From contig NZ_AKCI01000001.1 of assembly GCF_000269605.1 (NCBI RefSeq), positions 186,001 to 250,000 on the forward strand: a stretch of 64,000 nucleotides of DNA. Reading direction: 5' to 3'. The DNA comes from Scardovia wiggsiae F0424. Its GTDB lineage: Bacteria > Actinomycetota > Actinomycetes > Actinomycetales > Bifidobacteriaceae. Below the pieces are notes generated by a model. The model was given only the letters and a program-made list of their open reading frames with translations, was not told where the DNA came from and ran no database searches. Position numbers and translations under genes: made by a program. Numbering within the stretch: the stretch's first letter is position 1; every line of letters begins with the position of its first letter. Positions 45,510 to 54,627 of this stretch are shown here, one piece after another.

Positions 45510-46996
45510 AGGGTATCAAGCTCCTCGTCGATTTCGGCAATATGCCTGGCGTGGGGGCGCCATACTGGGATCCCGTGTGTTACGACGAGTGAAGGGTTAT
45601 TGAGCGTACGGAGGTTTTCGAGCGGATTCCCTTCAGTAACAAGGAGGTCTGCGGACAGCCCCTCATCCAGTGACCCCGTAACATCGCTGATATTAAGGAT
45701 TTCTGCGTTTCCTGCCGTTGCGGCGTAAATTGCCTGGGCTGCGGTCATGCCCGTATAGCGCACGAGGAAATCCAGTTCACGCCAGGTATTGTACTGCGTC
45801 ACATAAGGCATTGCAGCGTCAGTCCCCACGCCTATATGAAGGTTTTTTGCCACAGCTTCGCGGTATCCGGCAAGCATATGCTCTGCGATGCGTTCCGCAT
45901 TAGCGCGCGCAGTATCATTTATGCCGATTTTATCCTGGTCAAGGGAAACCATTGCCAGAATAGTGGAAAGGGTTGGTATCAGGGCGCTGTACCCCTTCAG
46001 TGAACCCGGATTGTGCCGGAACAGGGCAACGGCTTCCTTATCGAGGTCAGAGCCGTGCTCAATAGTATCGACACCTGCCCGCAAAGCAGTTTTGACCCCC
46101 TCAAGGCTCTGGGCGTGTGCCGCAACGATGATCCCTGCTTTATGGGCTTCTGTACAGATGATCCTCATAAGGCTTTCGCTCATCTGAGGGCGCCCGGCTT
46201 CATCAGCCTCCTGCGAATCAATTACACCGCCAGTCGCAGCGATCTTAACAGCATTGGCCCCGTTGTCAAGCAATATATGCACATTGGCGAGGGCGCTCTC
46301 CTCATCGGGGCATTCCAATGCGATCAGCGGTGCGCCATGTCCGCCGGGCGCAGACAGGAGGGGCCCTGAAGCCAGGATCCTGGGGCCCATAACTGTGCCA
46401 TCCTGGATATCATCCCTCAGATCCGCTAAATCGTAAGCTATATCACCTAAAGTCCGCACTGTAGTAACGCCGGAAAGGAGCTGCTGCCGGATATTGTACC
46501 GTGTCAGCCTGCGTATCATCGCCCGCCCTAAAACCGTAGTAGTAAAATGCTTAAGGGTTTTTTGCGGGCCTTTATCCCCCATATTCGATGAGAGACGCCT
46601 GCCGCTGCCAAACACATGGACGTGCGCATTGATAAGCCCGGGCATAATGTAGCGGCCCTGTGCATCAATGGACCTGTAGCCTGCCGGGATCTTCTTCATC
46701 CTGGCAGTATCTGAGCTGGGGAAAACAGCCTTGATAGTACCGTCTTCCGATATGACGACACTCATATCATTATCAACAGACCCTTCTTTCATCCCCAGCC
46801 CGTCAATACCCTTGCGGGTGCGGATAATATTGGCATGGTGGATAGCAAAAGGGACATGTTCCGCGGAGGCCCTGCATGCGGGCTTGCACTCAGGGAACCT
46901 GGCGCGCAGGGAACCAATGATCCCTGAAGCTGTAGAGCCCAGGCCGCTGAGCATATGGGATGCAGACCGCCTGCCGGAGGTACCATTCTCTGTCAT
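45506..46996 (-). CDS. Amidohydrolase, imidazolonepropionase-like
   Basis: A 496-residue metal-dependent hydrolase. MPGLINAHVHVFG gives the HxH ligands (H125, H127), KIAATGG the bridging lysine, AAHAQS and EHGSD further histidines, and GVGTDA the catalytic Asp. About 50 residues of unrelated N-terminus precede the domain. AGGA six bases before ATG 46996 fixes the start; upstream frame overlaps trmL. Relatives include dipeptidases and prolidases, so substrate is open. The gene is convergent with galK. Confidence 0.82.
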   Translation of the reverse strand: MTENGTSGRRSASHMLSGLGSTASGIIGSLRARFPECKPACRASAEHVPFAIHHANIIRTRKGIDGLGMKEGSVDNDMSVVISEDGTIKAVFPSSDTARMKKIPAGYRSIDAQGRYIMPGLINAHVHVFGSGRRLSSNMGDKGPQKTLKHFTTTVLGRAMIRRLTRYNIRQQLLSGVTTVRTLGDIAYDLADLRDDIQDGTVMGPRILASGPLLSAPGGHGAPLIALECPDEESALANVHILLDNGANAVKIAATGGVIDSQEADEAGRPQMSESLMRIICTEAHKAGIIVAAHAQSLEGVKTALRAGVDTIEHGSDLDKEAVALFRHNPGSLKGYSALIPTLSTILAMVSLDQDKIGINDTARANAERIAEHMLAGYREAVAKNLHIGVGTDAAMPYVTQYNTWRELDFLVRYTGMTAAQAIYAATAGNAEILNISDVTGSLDEGLSADLLVTEGNPLENLRTLNNPSLVVTHGIPVWRPHARHIAEIDEELDTL

Positions 46997-47138
46997 AATA
47001 ATCCTGTGCCTTTCTGCGGCAGCTCTTTCTGCCGCGTACAAAAGATGGGATGGCTGCACCCTATTGTACAGGATCGCCTTATAGTTTGCTAACCCTTGTC
47101 CGGCTTTTATCCGGGATCCCGCCGGCTGCCGGGGCGCC

Positions 47139-47843
47139 TCATGCTTTGCTGCTTCCTTTGAACCCCAATTGCCGCCATGCTTCATACAAAGCGATAGAAG
47201 CGCAGTTGGCAAGATTGAGGCTGCGCAGGCTTGGACGCATAGGGAGCCTGACCTGCCTGTAGATGTGTTCCCCGGCCATAATATCCATAGGGTCGGGGAT
47301 ATTCCCCGGCTCAGGGCCAAAAAGCAGGATATCCGTCGGCCTGTACTCAACCTCTGTATACAGTCCATCCGCCTGTGCGGTAAACGATATAATGCGTGAT
47401 CCCGGCATAGAGCTGACAAGATTTTCAAAATCGGGATGAATAACAACGTGCGCCATATCGTGGTAGTCAAGGCCGGCCCGCCGCAGCTTCGTATCCCTGA
47501 GATTGAAACCGAGCGGTTCCACCAGATGGAGTACAGAACCGGTCACCGCACATAAACGGATCGCGGAACCGGTATTGCCCGGGATGCGGGGGGAGTAGAA
47601 ACATAAATGGGGTACAGCGGTTTCCTTAAGGCCCGCCTCATGCGGCTGCAGCATGGCATCTGTGACATTTACAGGGTTCCCGTGTGCGTCGGTAATAAGC
47701 TCATCCGGCCCGTAGGAAGGTTTACGGTACCCGTATTCAAACATTGCTGTCACACCCTGGGGGACCGGCGGCACAACTGTACCATTACCCGGTCCAGGCC
47801 CCTGTCCCGGTTCTGTGCGCTGGCGTTTCGTATTATCGCTCAT
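47139..47843 (-). CDS. trmL: tRNA (cytidine/uridine-34 2'-O)-methyltransferase, SPOUT family
   Basis: A 234-residue protein. The SPOUT core begins near residue 79: CFYSPRIPGNTGSAIRLCAV, FNLRDTKLRRAGLDYHD and LLFGPEPGNIPD, then RSLNLANCASIALYEAW, all TrmL-type. It methylates the wobble ribose of certain leucine tRNAs in E. coli. An extra N-terminus of about 75 Pro/Gly-rich residues is unusual for a family of about 155 residues. No Shine-Dalgarno; TATTGT seven bases upstream may serve a leaderless start. Confidence 0.87.
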   Translation of the reverse strand: MSDNTKRQRTEPGQGPGPGNGTVVPPVPQGVTAMFEYGYRKPSYGPDELITDAHGNPVNVTDAMLQPHEAGLKETAVPHLCFYSPRIPGNTGSAIRLCAVTGSVLHLVEPLGFNLRDTKLRRAGLDYHDMAHVVIHPDFENLVSSMPGSRIISFTAQADGLYTEVEYRPTDILLFGPEPGNIPDPMDIMAGEHIYRQVRLPMRPSLRSLNLANCASIALYEAWRQLGFKGSSKA

Positions 47844-47862
47844 ATTTGCAACAATAAAGATG

Positions 47863-48855
47863 ATGACCGACAGCGTGCATTTATCCAGTCAGCAGGGCCC
47901 CGGTACGGCAGATAGAGGGACCGCATCAGACGAAGCAGCCATCAGTGCATACCGTGCACTGGCACGGTGGTGGGGCAGCAATGCGCGAGATTTCCCCTGG
48001 CGTTTTGGGAAAACTACCCCGTGGGGGATACTTGTTTCCGAAGTCATGAGCCAGCAGACCCCTATGTCCCGTGTCCTGCCTTACTGGGAAAAGTGGATGG
48101 GGATGTGGCCGGACCCTCAGGCAGTGTCCGAAGCTTCCACTGCAGAGATCATTTCTGCCTGGGGCCATTTAGGGTATCCACGGCGTGCGCTGCGGCTGCA
48201 GGAATGTGCACGTACACTTGTCAGGGACTGCGGCGGCAGGCTCCCGGCATCATATGATGGGCTGAGGGCGCTCCCCGGGATCGGGGATTACACGGCAAGC
48301 GCAGTCCTGTCATTTGCCTTCGGGATCCGTATACCTGTTATTGATACCAATATCCGGCGTGTCCTGGTCCGCGTATTTGACGGTGCTGAATCTACGGGAG
48401 GTGCTGCGGGTGCGCATGACAGGGAGCTCGCCGCCAAGGTACTGCCGGCCGGGAGCCGTCAGTCAGTTGTGTGGAACCAGTCGGTGATGGAGCTTGGCGC
48501 TGTCGTATGTACAGCGAAAAAACCGCGCTGTGCAGTATGCCCGTTGAACAGCCTGTGCAGATTCTATGCATCCGGGCTTCCGGGGCTCGGGCAGAAGCCT
48601 ACCCGCCCGCGGCAGAAGTTCAGGGGGACGAACCGGTATGTGCGGGGGCTGGTCCTTAAAGCCCTGCGCCAGGCAGAAGCAGAAACAGGGCCCGGTACAG
48701 CCGCCGGCACACAGCGCCGGAGCCGCTCTGTCCCTTATTCTGAGCTTAATTCCTTATGGAACGATACAGTGCAGCTGGATGGATGCATCGCTTCATTGGA
48801 TGAAGATGGGCTGATAGTTATCAATAAGGACCATTCGGTGTCTCTGCCCCGGTAG
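47863..48855 (+). CDS. mutY: A/G-specific adenine glycosylase
   Basis: A 330-residue MutY. Helix-hairpin-helix LPGIGDYTASAVLSFAF leads to catalytic D161 (VIDTNIRR); E60 is in SEVMSQQTPMSRV. The iron-sulfur cluster motif C-x6-C-x2-C-x5-C (CTAKKPRCAVCPLNSLC) is complete. It removes adenine mispaired with 8-oxoguanine. The C-terminal recognition domain is short. I start at ATG 47863; 47860 is equally possible. The trmL start is only 19 bases away on the other strand. Confidence 0.92.
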   Translation: MTDSVHLSSQQGPGTADRGTASDEAAISAYRALARWWGSNARDFPWRFGKTTPWGILVSEVMSQQTPMSRVLPYWEKWMGMWPDPQAVSEASTAEIISAWGHLGYPRRALRLQECARTLVRDCGGRLPASYDGLRALPGIGDYTASAVLSFAFGIRIPVIDTNIRRVLVRVFDGAESTGGAAGAHDRELAAKVLPAGSRQSVVWNQSVMELGAVVCTAKKPRCAVCPLNSLCRFYASGLPGLGQKPTRPRQKFRGTNRYVRGLVLKALRQAEAETGPGTAAGTQRRSRSVPYSELNSLWNDTVQLDGCIASLDEDGLIVINKDHSVSLPR

Positions 48856-49012
48856 CCTGACTGTCTGCCGGTGCGCACAGGAACCCGTACTGCAATCCCT
48901 CCAATTCCGGAAGCAGGGGATATGCGGCATGCCTTTGTGCCTCCATGTGGAATGGCTGTAAGTATTCCCGCAGGATACGGTTTTCTCTGTATTTTCGCAT
49001 AAACTGGTATAT

Positions 49013-49834
49013 ATGGCGACGTGGAAAGATTCAACACATTCAGCATGGCAGAGCAGCTCGGGTCCGGGACGCACTTCAGGGGGACGTTCACGAGGCTCCG
49101 GGCGCAGGCTGTCTAAAGCTGAGATGCGCAGGGTCTATCTGCGGCGCCGGATCATAGCTGTTATTGTCCTGGCAGCGGTTATTGCCGCAGCAGTATGGGG
49201 CGGGGTGGCAATAGCACGGATACTGTCGAGGCGGCACAGTGCGGCATCAACGGTACAGGCAGCAAAACCGCGGGCTTCTTCGTCTGCTGCATCTGACGGG
49301 CAGACAGTACACCGTACAGAGAAAAGCAAGCTTTCCGGTATCCCCGACTGCACGGCATCTGATCTGGAATTAAGCCTCAGCGTGCAGCAGAGCACGGTGG
49401 AATCCGGCGGAACGGCAGTTTTCAACGTGAGTGTAGCCCACAAAGGGCAGAGGGACTGCCTTATTGATGCAGCGAACGGTTCAAGGGTCCTCGCTGTTGC
49501 ATCGGGCAATACGGTCGTGTGGCGCTCTGATATATGCGAGAGCAGCGCCAGGATGCTGCTGATGACAGATAAAGATGTGGATACCCAAAAAATAAGCTGG
49601 GGTACAAAAGCTGCCCAGTCGTCCTGCAAGCCCGACAGCGCACTGGAAAATGTGCAGCCGGGGACATATACCGCATACACATATATCAAAGATGACCCGT
49701 CAATACGGTCAGCAAAAGTCCCTGTGATTGTTACGCAGCCTGCGGCACCGGCACCTTCCTCTGAACCCGGTACGCAGGACAGCCCTGCACAGGATAATGG
49801 TACCGGCCAGGGGAATTCAGATAACCGGCAGTAA
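49013..49834 (+). CDS. Membrane-anchored exported protein with four cysteines
   Basis: A 273-residue protein of unknown function. A basic Arg-rich cytoplasmic N-terminus (about 1-46), one helix (47-69) and an extracellular domain. Four cysteines (C113, C149, C175, C205) lie in a beta-rich section resembling DUF4232-type domains and could form two disulfides. The tail is Pro/Ser/Gly/Asn-rich. No Shine-Dalgarno; TAAACT at 49000-49005 may be a -10 for a leaderless start. Confidence 0.65.
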   Translation: MATWKDSTHSAWQSSSGPGRTSGGRSRGSGRRLSKAEMRRVYLRRRIIAVIVLAAVIAAAVWGGVAIARILSRRHSAASTVQAAKPRASSSAASDGQTVHRTEKSKLSGIPDCTASDLELSLSVQQSTVESGGTAVFNVSVAHKGQRDCLIDAANGSRVLAVASGNTVVWRSDICESSARMLLMTDKDVDTQKISWGTKAAQSSCKPDSALENVQPGTYTAYTYIKDDPSIRSAKVPVIVTQPAAPAPSSEPGTQDSPAQDNGTGQGNSDNRQ

Positions 49835-49864
49835 TGGCAGTAATGGATAATACTGGGCAGGCAG

Positions 49865-51268
49865 TCAGATACCCAGCTGTGCGAGTGCCTCAGCAGCTGA
49901 CGATACTTCGATAAAGTCCATGCCGTCTACCTGTTTCCATGGCGATCCTTTCCGATGGCGCGGGATGACGGCTGTTGTGAACCCCATGCGTGCAGCTTCG
50001 CGCAGACGGTTTGCCATACGGGTAACGGGGCGTATCTGCCCGGTCAGCGATATTTCGCCTATACATACGGTAGTACGGGGAACGGGGACCCCCTTTGCCG
50101 CGCTTGCAAGGGCAGCGGCAATAGCCAGATCGCAGGCCGGTTCCCGCGCAGATCCGCCTGCAATAGTCGATACATAGATGTCATTATTCAGCAGGGATAT
50201 TTTTGCATGCCTGTGCAACACCGCTATGATCATTGCCAGGCGGTTGTAGTCGATCCCGTTCGTTGCCCTGCGCGGGGAGGGGAGGACAGAAGATGTGGCC
50301 AGTGCCTGTATCTCAATGGGAAGGCTCCTGTGTCCGTCAACAATGAATGTTACGCATGTGCCTGCCGGGGTTTCTTCCGAATCGCTCACAAACAGGCCGC
50401 TCGGGTCGGAAACTTCTTCTATCCCTTCGCCGCTCATATCGAAACAGCCTACTTCATCTGTCGGGCCGAAACGGTTTTTCAGGCTGCGCAGGAGACGCAG
50501 TGCTGTCTGGCTGTCGCCTTCAAACTGGCATACCACGTCTACAAGATGCTCAAGGGTGCGCGGGCCCGCGATAGAGCCGTCTTTGGTCACATGCCCGACC
50601 AGGAGTATGGGGATATCCAGCGTTTTTGCACATTCGATAACTGAAGCTGCCACTTCACGCACCTGGGTATTCCCTCCAAGGATGCCGTCAGTATCCGCGC
50701 TTGATATAGTCTGGACCGAATCAACGATAGCCAGTGCAGGTTTTTCCTGTTCGATGAGGGCGATAACAGTCCCCAGGTCAGTGGTAGAGGCCAGGAGGAG
50801 GTTGCTGACAACAGTCCCGATGCGCCGTGCCCGCATGCGTATCTGCCCCAGGGATTCCTCCCCGGAAATATAAAGGACCTTTTTGCCGGTACTGTACAGC
50901 GACTGTGCAATATTCCCTGCTGTTTCCAGCAGGAGCGTCGATTTGCCGATCCCTGGTTCCCCGGCCAGCAGGATCACAGCGCCGGGCACGATGCCGCCTC
51001 CAAGGACGCGGTCAAATTCGGTGAAGCCGGTGGGTATGCGGATAACATCCTCCAGGCCTGTATCCGTAACGGGGCGCAGTATGCTGCCTTTTTCGGTGTC
51101 GGTAAGCATAGGCCGTGTGCCGCTGCCTGAGCGGGGAGAGGCCTTGATTTTGGGTTCATGGAACTCTTCTATAGTGCCCCATTCGCCGCAGCTGGGGCAT
51201 CTCCCATACCATTTTGAGCCGTTCCATCCGCATTCCGAGCAGACATACTGTGGTGCAGTTTTCGCCAT
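49865..51268 (-). CDS. radA: DNA repair protein RadA
   Basis: A 467-residue RadA (Sms). The N-terminal zinc finger reads YVCSECGWNGSKWYGRCPSC. RecA-like ATPase: GEPGIGKST (Walker A), and the RadA-specific LKNRFGPTDEVG. The C-terminal Lon-like domain includes AGGSAREPACDLAIAAALAS. It drives branch migration in recombination. The start at 51268 (MAKTAPQYVC) is set by family alignment; a longer frame upstream is spurious. Confidence 0.94.
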   Translation of the reverse strand: MAKTAPQYVCSECGWNGSKWYGRCPSCGEWGTIEEFHEPKIKASPRSGSGTRPMLTDTEKGSILRPVTDTGLEDVIRIPTGFTEFDRVLGGGIVPGAVILLAGEPGIGKSTLLLETAGNIAQSLYSTGKKVLYISGEESLGQIRMRARRIGTVVSNLLLASTTDLGTVIALIEQEKPALAIVDSVQTISSADTDGILGGNTQVREVAASVIECAKTLDIPILLVGHVTKDGSIAGPRTLEHLVDVVCQFEGDSQTALRLLRSLKNRFGPTDEVGCFDMSGEGIEEVSDPSGLFVSDSEETPAGTCVTFIVDGHRSLPIEIQALATSSVLPSPRRATNGIDYNRLAMIIAVLHRHAKISLLNNDIYVSTIAGGSAREPACDLAIAAALASAAKGVPVPRTTVCIGEISLTGQIRPVTRMANRLREAARMGFTTAVIPRHRKGSPWKQVDGMDFIEVSSAAEALAQLGI

Positions 51269-51370
51269 AGTCTGCACGCTACTGATGTATAAAGACATTC
51301 CGGCGGCAATAAGGGCGGGCTGTGCAGGAACCCCGTTGCAGAGTCCCGAATGCGTGCGAAAATAAAAGGT

Positions 51371-52198
51371 ATGAGTAACGAGCAGCAAGACAGCAGCCCT
51401 TTTGAAGGCATGGCTATGCGCGGGCAGACGGCGCAGGAAGGCCATAGCCGGAATGAAGCTGCCCGGCAGGACAGCTATGATAGCCAGACAGGCTCGGGGA
51501 AGGGCTTTTCAGGGGATTCTTTAGGAAATAAGTCACAGGAAGGTTCCAGCCGCAGCACTGATGGCGACGGCGTTTCCGGCAATGATGCAGATGCCCAGTC
51601 CCGCCATGTATCCCACCGGAACAGGGTTATTGTCCTTGTTGCCGCTATAGTGATCGTTGTCCTTGCTGTACTGAGCGCATTCGTATGGCCGGGCTGGGCG
51701 CTGAAAAAAAGCGGTGTGATTGGCGGCGGCTCCAGGCCTGCTTCTTCCGCTGCTGTAACCCCTACTGTTCCGGCTAAAGCATTGCCTGACGGTTCTTCCG
51801 TGCTGGTAAAGACTGTGCTTCCCGATACTGCCGGGGCGTATGCCCGCCAGAGTGTTGAAAAAACAACGGATTGGGAGTCTTCCCAGCCGATCGAAGAATA
51901 TAAGGCAGTCTATTCGAATGGGCAGGCAGGCCAGGATATAACTGTCACAGTTGCCCAGTGGTCTACGTCCGATTATGCCCTCAAACAGTATCAGAGCCTG
52001 ACGGGCCAGCTCAAAGGCAAGCAGATTGCCCAGGGGAATGTGTCTGTCAATGGTGCCCAGACCGGCTCTTATATTGCCCGTGAGGATCAGAAAAATGCCC
52101 GGAATGCGATTGTTATTGAGCAGAACTCTTCTGTGCTGTTCCAGCTGTCGGGTCCGAAAGCCCAGATGACTGATTTCTTCGATAAGTTTGGGTACTGA
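51371..52198 (+). CDS. Single-pass membrane protein with exported C-terminal domain
   Basis: A 275-residue protein I cannot assign. Residues 1-84 are polar Ser/Gly/Asp-rich and probably disordered; 85-107 is a transmembrane helix; a short Ser/Ala/Pro linker leads to an extracellular domain of about 150 residues (VLVKTVLPDTAGAYARQSVE onward) without cysteines. It is divergent from radA. The ATG at 51371 follows AAAAGGT, a weak site. Confidence 0.65.
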   Translation: MSNEQQDSSPFEGMAMRGQTAQEGHSRNEAARQDSYDSQTGSGKGFSGDSLGNKSQEGSSRSTDGDGVSGNDADAQSRHVSHRNRVIVLVAAIVIVVLAVLSAFVWPGWALKKSGVIGGGSRPASSAAVTPTVPAKALPDGSSVLVKTVLPDTAGAYARQSVEKTTDWESSQPIEEYKAVYSNGQAGQDITVTVAQWSTSDYALKQYQSLTGQLKGKQIAQGNVSVNGAQTGSYIAREDQKNARNAIVIEQNSSVLFQLSGPKAQMTDFFDKFGY

Positions 52199-52346
52199 CG
52201 GAAAACAGTATGCAGGCAGCCCTGCCCCCATGTGGACTGCTGGAGTAGTGCGGATGGGCTCAGGCTGTGTGTTCTGCTGCAGTGCGCGTGTCCGCCAACA
52301 GGAGTAGGATACTGAAAGTTGTGTCAAATAGGAAACGGAGGCTCTG

Positions 52347-52436
52347 ATGGGTTCTGTCATCAAGAAGCGTCGCAAGCGGATGAGCAAAAAGAAGCACCGC
52401 AAAATGCTGCGTAAGACTCGTCACCAGCGTAAGTAG
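52347..52436 (+). CDS. Small ribosomal protein bS22 / AURKAIP1-COX24 domain protein
   Basis: A 29-residue, almost entirely basic protein (MGSVIKKRRKRMSKKKHRKM, then LRKTRHQRK), matching the tiny actinobacterial AURKAIP1/COX24-domain proteins seen as bS22 in the mycobacterial small subunit. GGAGG sits six bases before the ATG. It is monocistronic, closed by two hairpins. Easily missed because of its size. Confidence 0.9.
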   Translation: MGSVIKKRRKRMSKKKHRKMLRKTRHQRK

Positions 52437-52441
52437 TGTGG

Positions 52442-52459
52442 GCGCCTGAAGGCGCTTTT
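52442..52459 (+). terminator. Terminator of the bS22 gene
   Basis: GCGCC-TGAA-GGCGC stem-loop directly followed by TTTT, six bases after the stop codon. Confidence 0.75.
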
Positions 52460-52484
52460 GCCTTCTTTCAACAGACGGTTTTAT

Positions 52485-52520
52485 ATGGATGATGCCCCTC
52501 CGCAGAGGGGCATCATCCAT
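52485..52520. terminator. Strong 16-bp hairpin between convergent genes
   Basis: ATGGATGATGCCCCTC (52485-52500) is perfectly repeated in inverse at 52505-52520, with loop CGCA. It lies between the bS22 gene and the convergent rpiA. AT-rich sequence follows on both sides, so it is probably the terminator for rpiA and a backstop for bS22. Confidence 0.65.
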
Positions 52521-52561
52521 TATTTATATAACCGCTGTGCGCGCGGTACCAAGATGCGGTA

Positions 52562-53263
52562 TCAGGCTTTATCCGGATTCTGCATGACCCGCGGGCCTGC
52601 AGGATCGCCTACGATAACAGTATCCACCATATTGAGGAAAAGCCCGTGCTCTACGACGCCGACTGTAGTGATAAGGTCCCCGGCAAGCTCCTTCGGGTTC
52701 TCAATACGTCCAAGATGAAGGTCAACAATATAGTTTTTTTCATCGGTACGGACCGGCTCCCCCTGGGCATCGAGCCGGAGTACGGGCTTATATCCGCGCT
52801 TTTTGAACTGTGCAATCACGTGGCCTGCCCCGAAGGGGATAACTTCTACAGGCAGGGGGAACGCGCCTATCGTGTCAACAACTTTGGACCGGTCAACGAT
52901 CCATACGATTTTATTGGAATTGACGGCAACGATCTTTTCCCACAGGAGTGCTGCGCCGCCGCCTTTGATGCCGTTGAAATCCTTATCCACTTCATCGGCA
53001 CCGTCAATAGTGATATCGATATGGTCTGCATCATCAATATCGATGATTTTTATCCCATAGCCTTCAGCCTGCTCCTGTGTGCGGCGCGATGTCGTCACAC
53101 CGGTGAATTTAAGGCCTTCCTCCCGTGTCCGGCGGCCCAGTTCATCCACGAGGAATTTTACAGTGGAACCGGTGCCGAGGCCGGCAACCATACCGTCCCG
53201 GATCAGTTGTGCCGCCTCTATACCGGCTGCTTTCTTCAGTTTGTCCTGTGTTTCTTTATCCAT
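52562..53263 (-). CDS. rpiA: Ribose-5-phosphate isomerase A
   Basis: A 233-residue RpiA. GLGTGSTVKFLVDELG, DGADEVDKDFNGIKGGGAAL and EKIVAVNSNKIVWIVD are its conserved substrate-site blocks. It interconverts ribose 5-phosphate and ribulose 5-phosphate, using the product of the ribokinase in this window and feeding the bifid shunt and pentose pathway. AAAGGAG four bases before the ATG is a strong ribosome site. Confidence 0.95.
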   Translation of the reverse strand: MDKETQDKLKKAAGIEAAQLIRDGMVAGLGTGSTVKFLVDELGRRTREEGLKFTGVTTSRRTQEQAEGYGIKIIDIDDADHIDITIDGADEVDKDFNGIKGGGAALLWEKIVAVNSNKIVWIVDRSKVVDTIGAFPLPVEVIPFGAGHVIAQFKKRGYKPVLRLDAQGEPVRTDEKNYIVDLHLGRIENPKELAGDLITTVGVVEHGLFLNMVDTVIVGDPAGPRVMQNPDKA

Positions 53264-53402
53264 AGTGCTCCTTTGGAATCGTATTATGGTCAGTATGCGG
53301 TTACCGTCCTTATGCGGGGCTGAGTCTCGGCGAAGCCTGCTTCATATCCTGCAGCAGGCCCTGTGTTTCCCGGGGTCTCTGCGCTGTCGCGTCCTGCAGC
53401 CG

Positions 53403-54281
53403 CTAGAACAAGGTATTCTGCCTGCCATTATCCCAAGTACCGTCGTCAATGCGGCGGATAGTTTCGTCTAGTTTCGCTGCAGCGCTGTCCATACGCTCAT
53501 ATGAATCTTTGAGGCGCTCGGCAGCAGCGTTGAACTGCTGTGTTGCAGCGGCAAATGAGTCAATGATCTCTCTGACCAGTGACTCACTGTCCTCTGTACT
53601 TATAGGGGAGGCTCCTTTTATAGAAGTGCTTTCTGCAGAAGAGGTGCCGGCATTGTCAGCAGGAAAGCGGGTATCGGGTGCAGCAGATCCCGTATCTGAT
53701 ACCTGTGCAGCGTCTTCAGGCATATGTATCCCGCTGCCGTACTCAGAGCTGATCAGGGACTGCCAGCCTTCGTAGGGGAGATATCCGTCGGCGTTTCCTG
53801 TACGGCATTTTTCAGCGTAGCCGCGTGCGAGCCCGTCAACCTTCTCATTGTACGGGTTCCCTGCATGGCCTTTTACCCACTTGAATTTTACCGGCCCTCT
53901 GCGGTTTGTTATTTCGGCATCAATAGCTCTGATAAGTTCAGAATTTTTTACAGGCTCATGCCTGGAATTTTTCCAGCCGTTCTTTTTCCAGCCGGCGACC
54001 CACGTTGTTGAACAGTTGATGGCATACTGTGAATCTGTTTCGATAAGGAGGGGATACTCTCCCTGGTGTGTACGCAGGGCCTGCAGAACAGCACACAGTT
54101 CGCCTATCTGGTTTGTCCCGTTGGAAGCCCCTCCGCAGTCGCTGCTGCTGCCTGTTGAAGATGCGGGGGATGCGGAGCCGCTGCTATGCTCTGCCCATGC
54201 CCATCCCATAGGGCCGTTAGGGTTGGCCAGGGCGCTCCCATCAGTTGAAACGGTTACGGCTGCCTGTGTATCGGTTTCCAT
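53403..54281 (-). CDS. rnhA: Ribonuclease HI with C-terminal extension
   Basis: A 292-residue protein. The first 160 residues are RNase HI with D14 (STDGSA), E61 (GELCAVLQAL), D83 (ETDSQYAI) and D149 (NEKVDGLARG), so the active site is complete. A Ser/Gly-rich insertion follows the first strand. Residues about 160-292 are an added region of unknown role, ending in a charged helix. GGAAG before ATG 54281 supports this start; 54314 is an alternative. It removes RNA from RNA-DNA hybrids. Confidence 0.87.
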   Translation of the reverse strand: METDTQAAVTVSTDGSALANPNGPMGWAWAEHSSGSASPASSTGSSSDCGGASNGTNQIGELCAVLQALRTHQGEYPLLIETDSQYAINCSTTWVAGWKKNGWKNSRHEPVKNSELIRAIDAEITNRRGPVKFKWVKGHAGNPYNEKVDGLARGYAEKCRTGNADGYLPYEGWQSLISSEYGSGIHMPEDAAQVSDTGSAAPDTRFPADNAGTSSAESTSIKGASPISTEDSESLVREIIDSFAAATQQFNAAAERLKDSYERMDSAAAKLDETIRRIDDGTWDNGRQNTLF

Positions 54282-54627
54282 ATGCTGCTTCCAGTCCACG
54301 ATGCCTGCCGGCACCTGTCTATTTTCTGTTATGTGCTATTCTACCCGGCTCAGGCAACTGCGGATCAGGGGGATACCGCTGCATCAGCCTGGTGAAGGGA
54401 TAACACGCATGACAGCCTGTTCTGGATATATATGTGTTATCATCAGTTGTGATGGTCTTGTTGTGCGGAGGTGCAGCAGTGCGAAGCATACCTGTTTTCT
54501 TATATTTCATTATATGAAGATATCAGATAGCCCTTCAGGCTGATTGCCGGGTTTCAATTCATTCTTTATCAGCAGTTTAGTTGCGGTGGCCGGAAGCATA
54601 GGATAATAGCCATCGGGAGTTAGTAAT
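54282..54627. other. Intergenic region between rnhA and the ABC exporter
   Basis: 346 bp between divergent genes. A TTGCGG at 54581-54586 with GATAAT at 54602-54607 (15-bp gap) could be a weak promoter for the exporter. The remainder is AT-richer than its neighbours; I see no gene in it. Confidence 0.4.

Noticed and set aside
46997-47470. 158-residue upstream extension of the amidohydrolase
   Set aside because: It overlaps trmL on the same strand in another frame and has no family similarity; AGGA before ATG 46996 gives a proper start.
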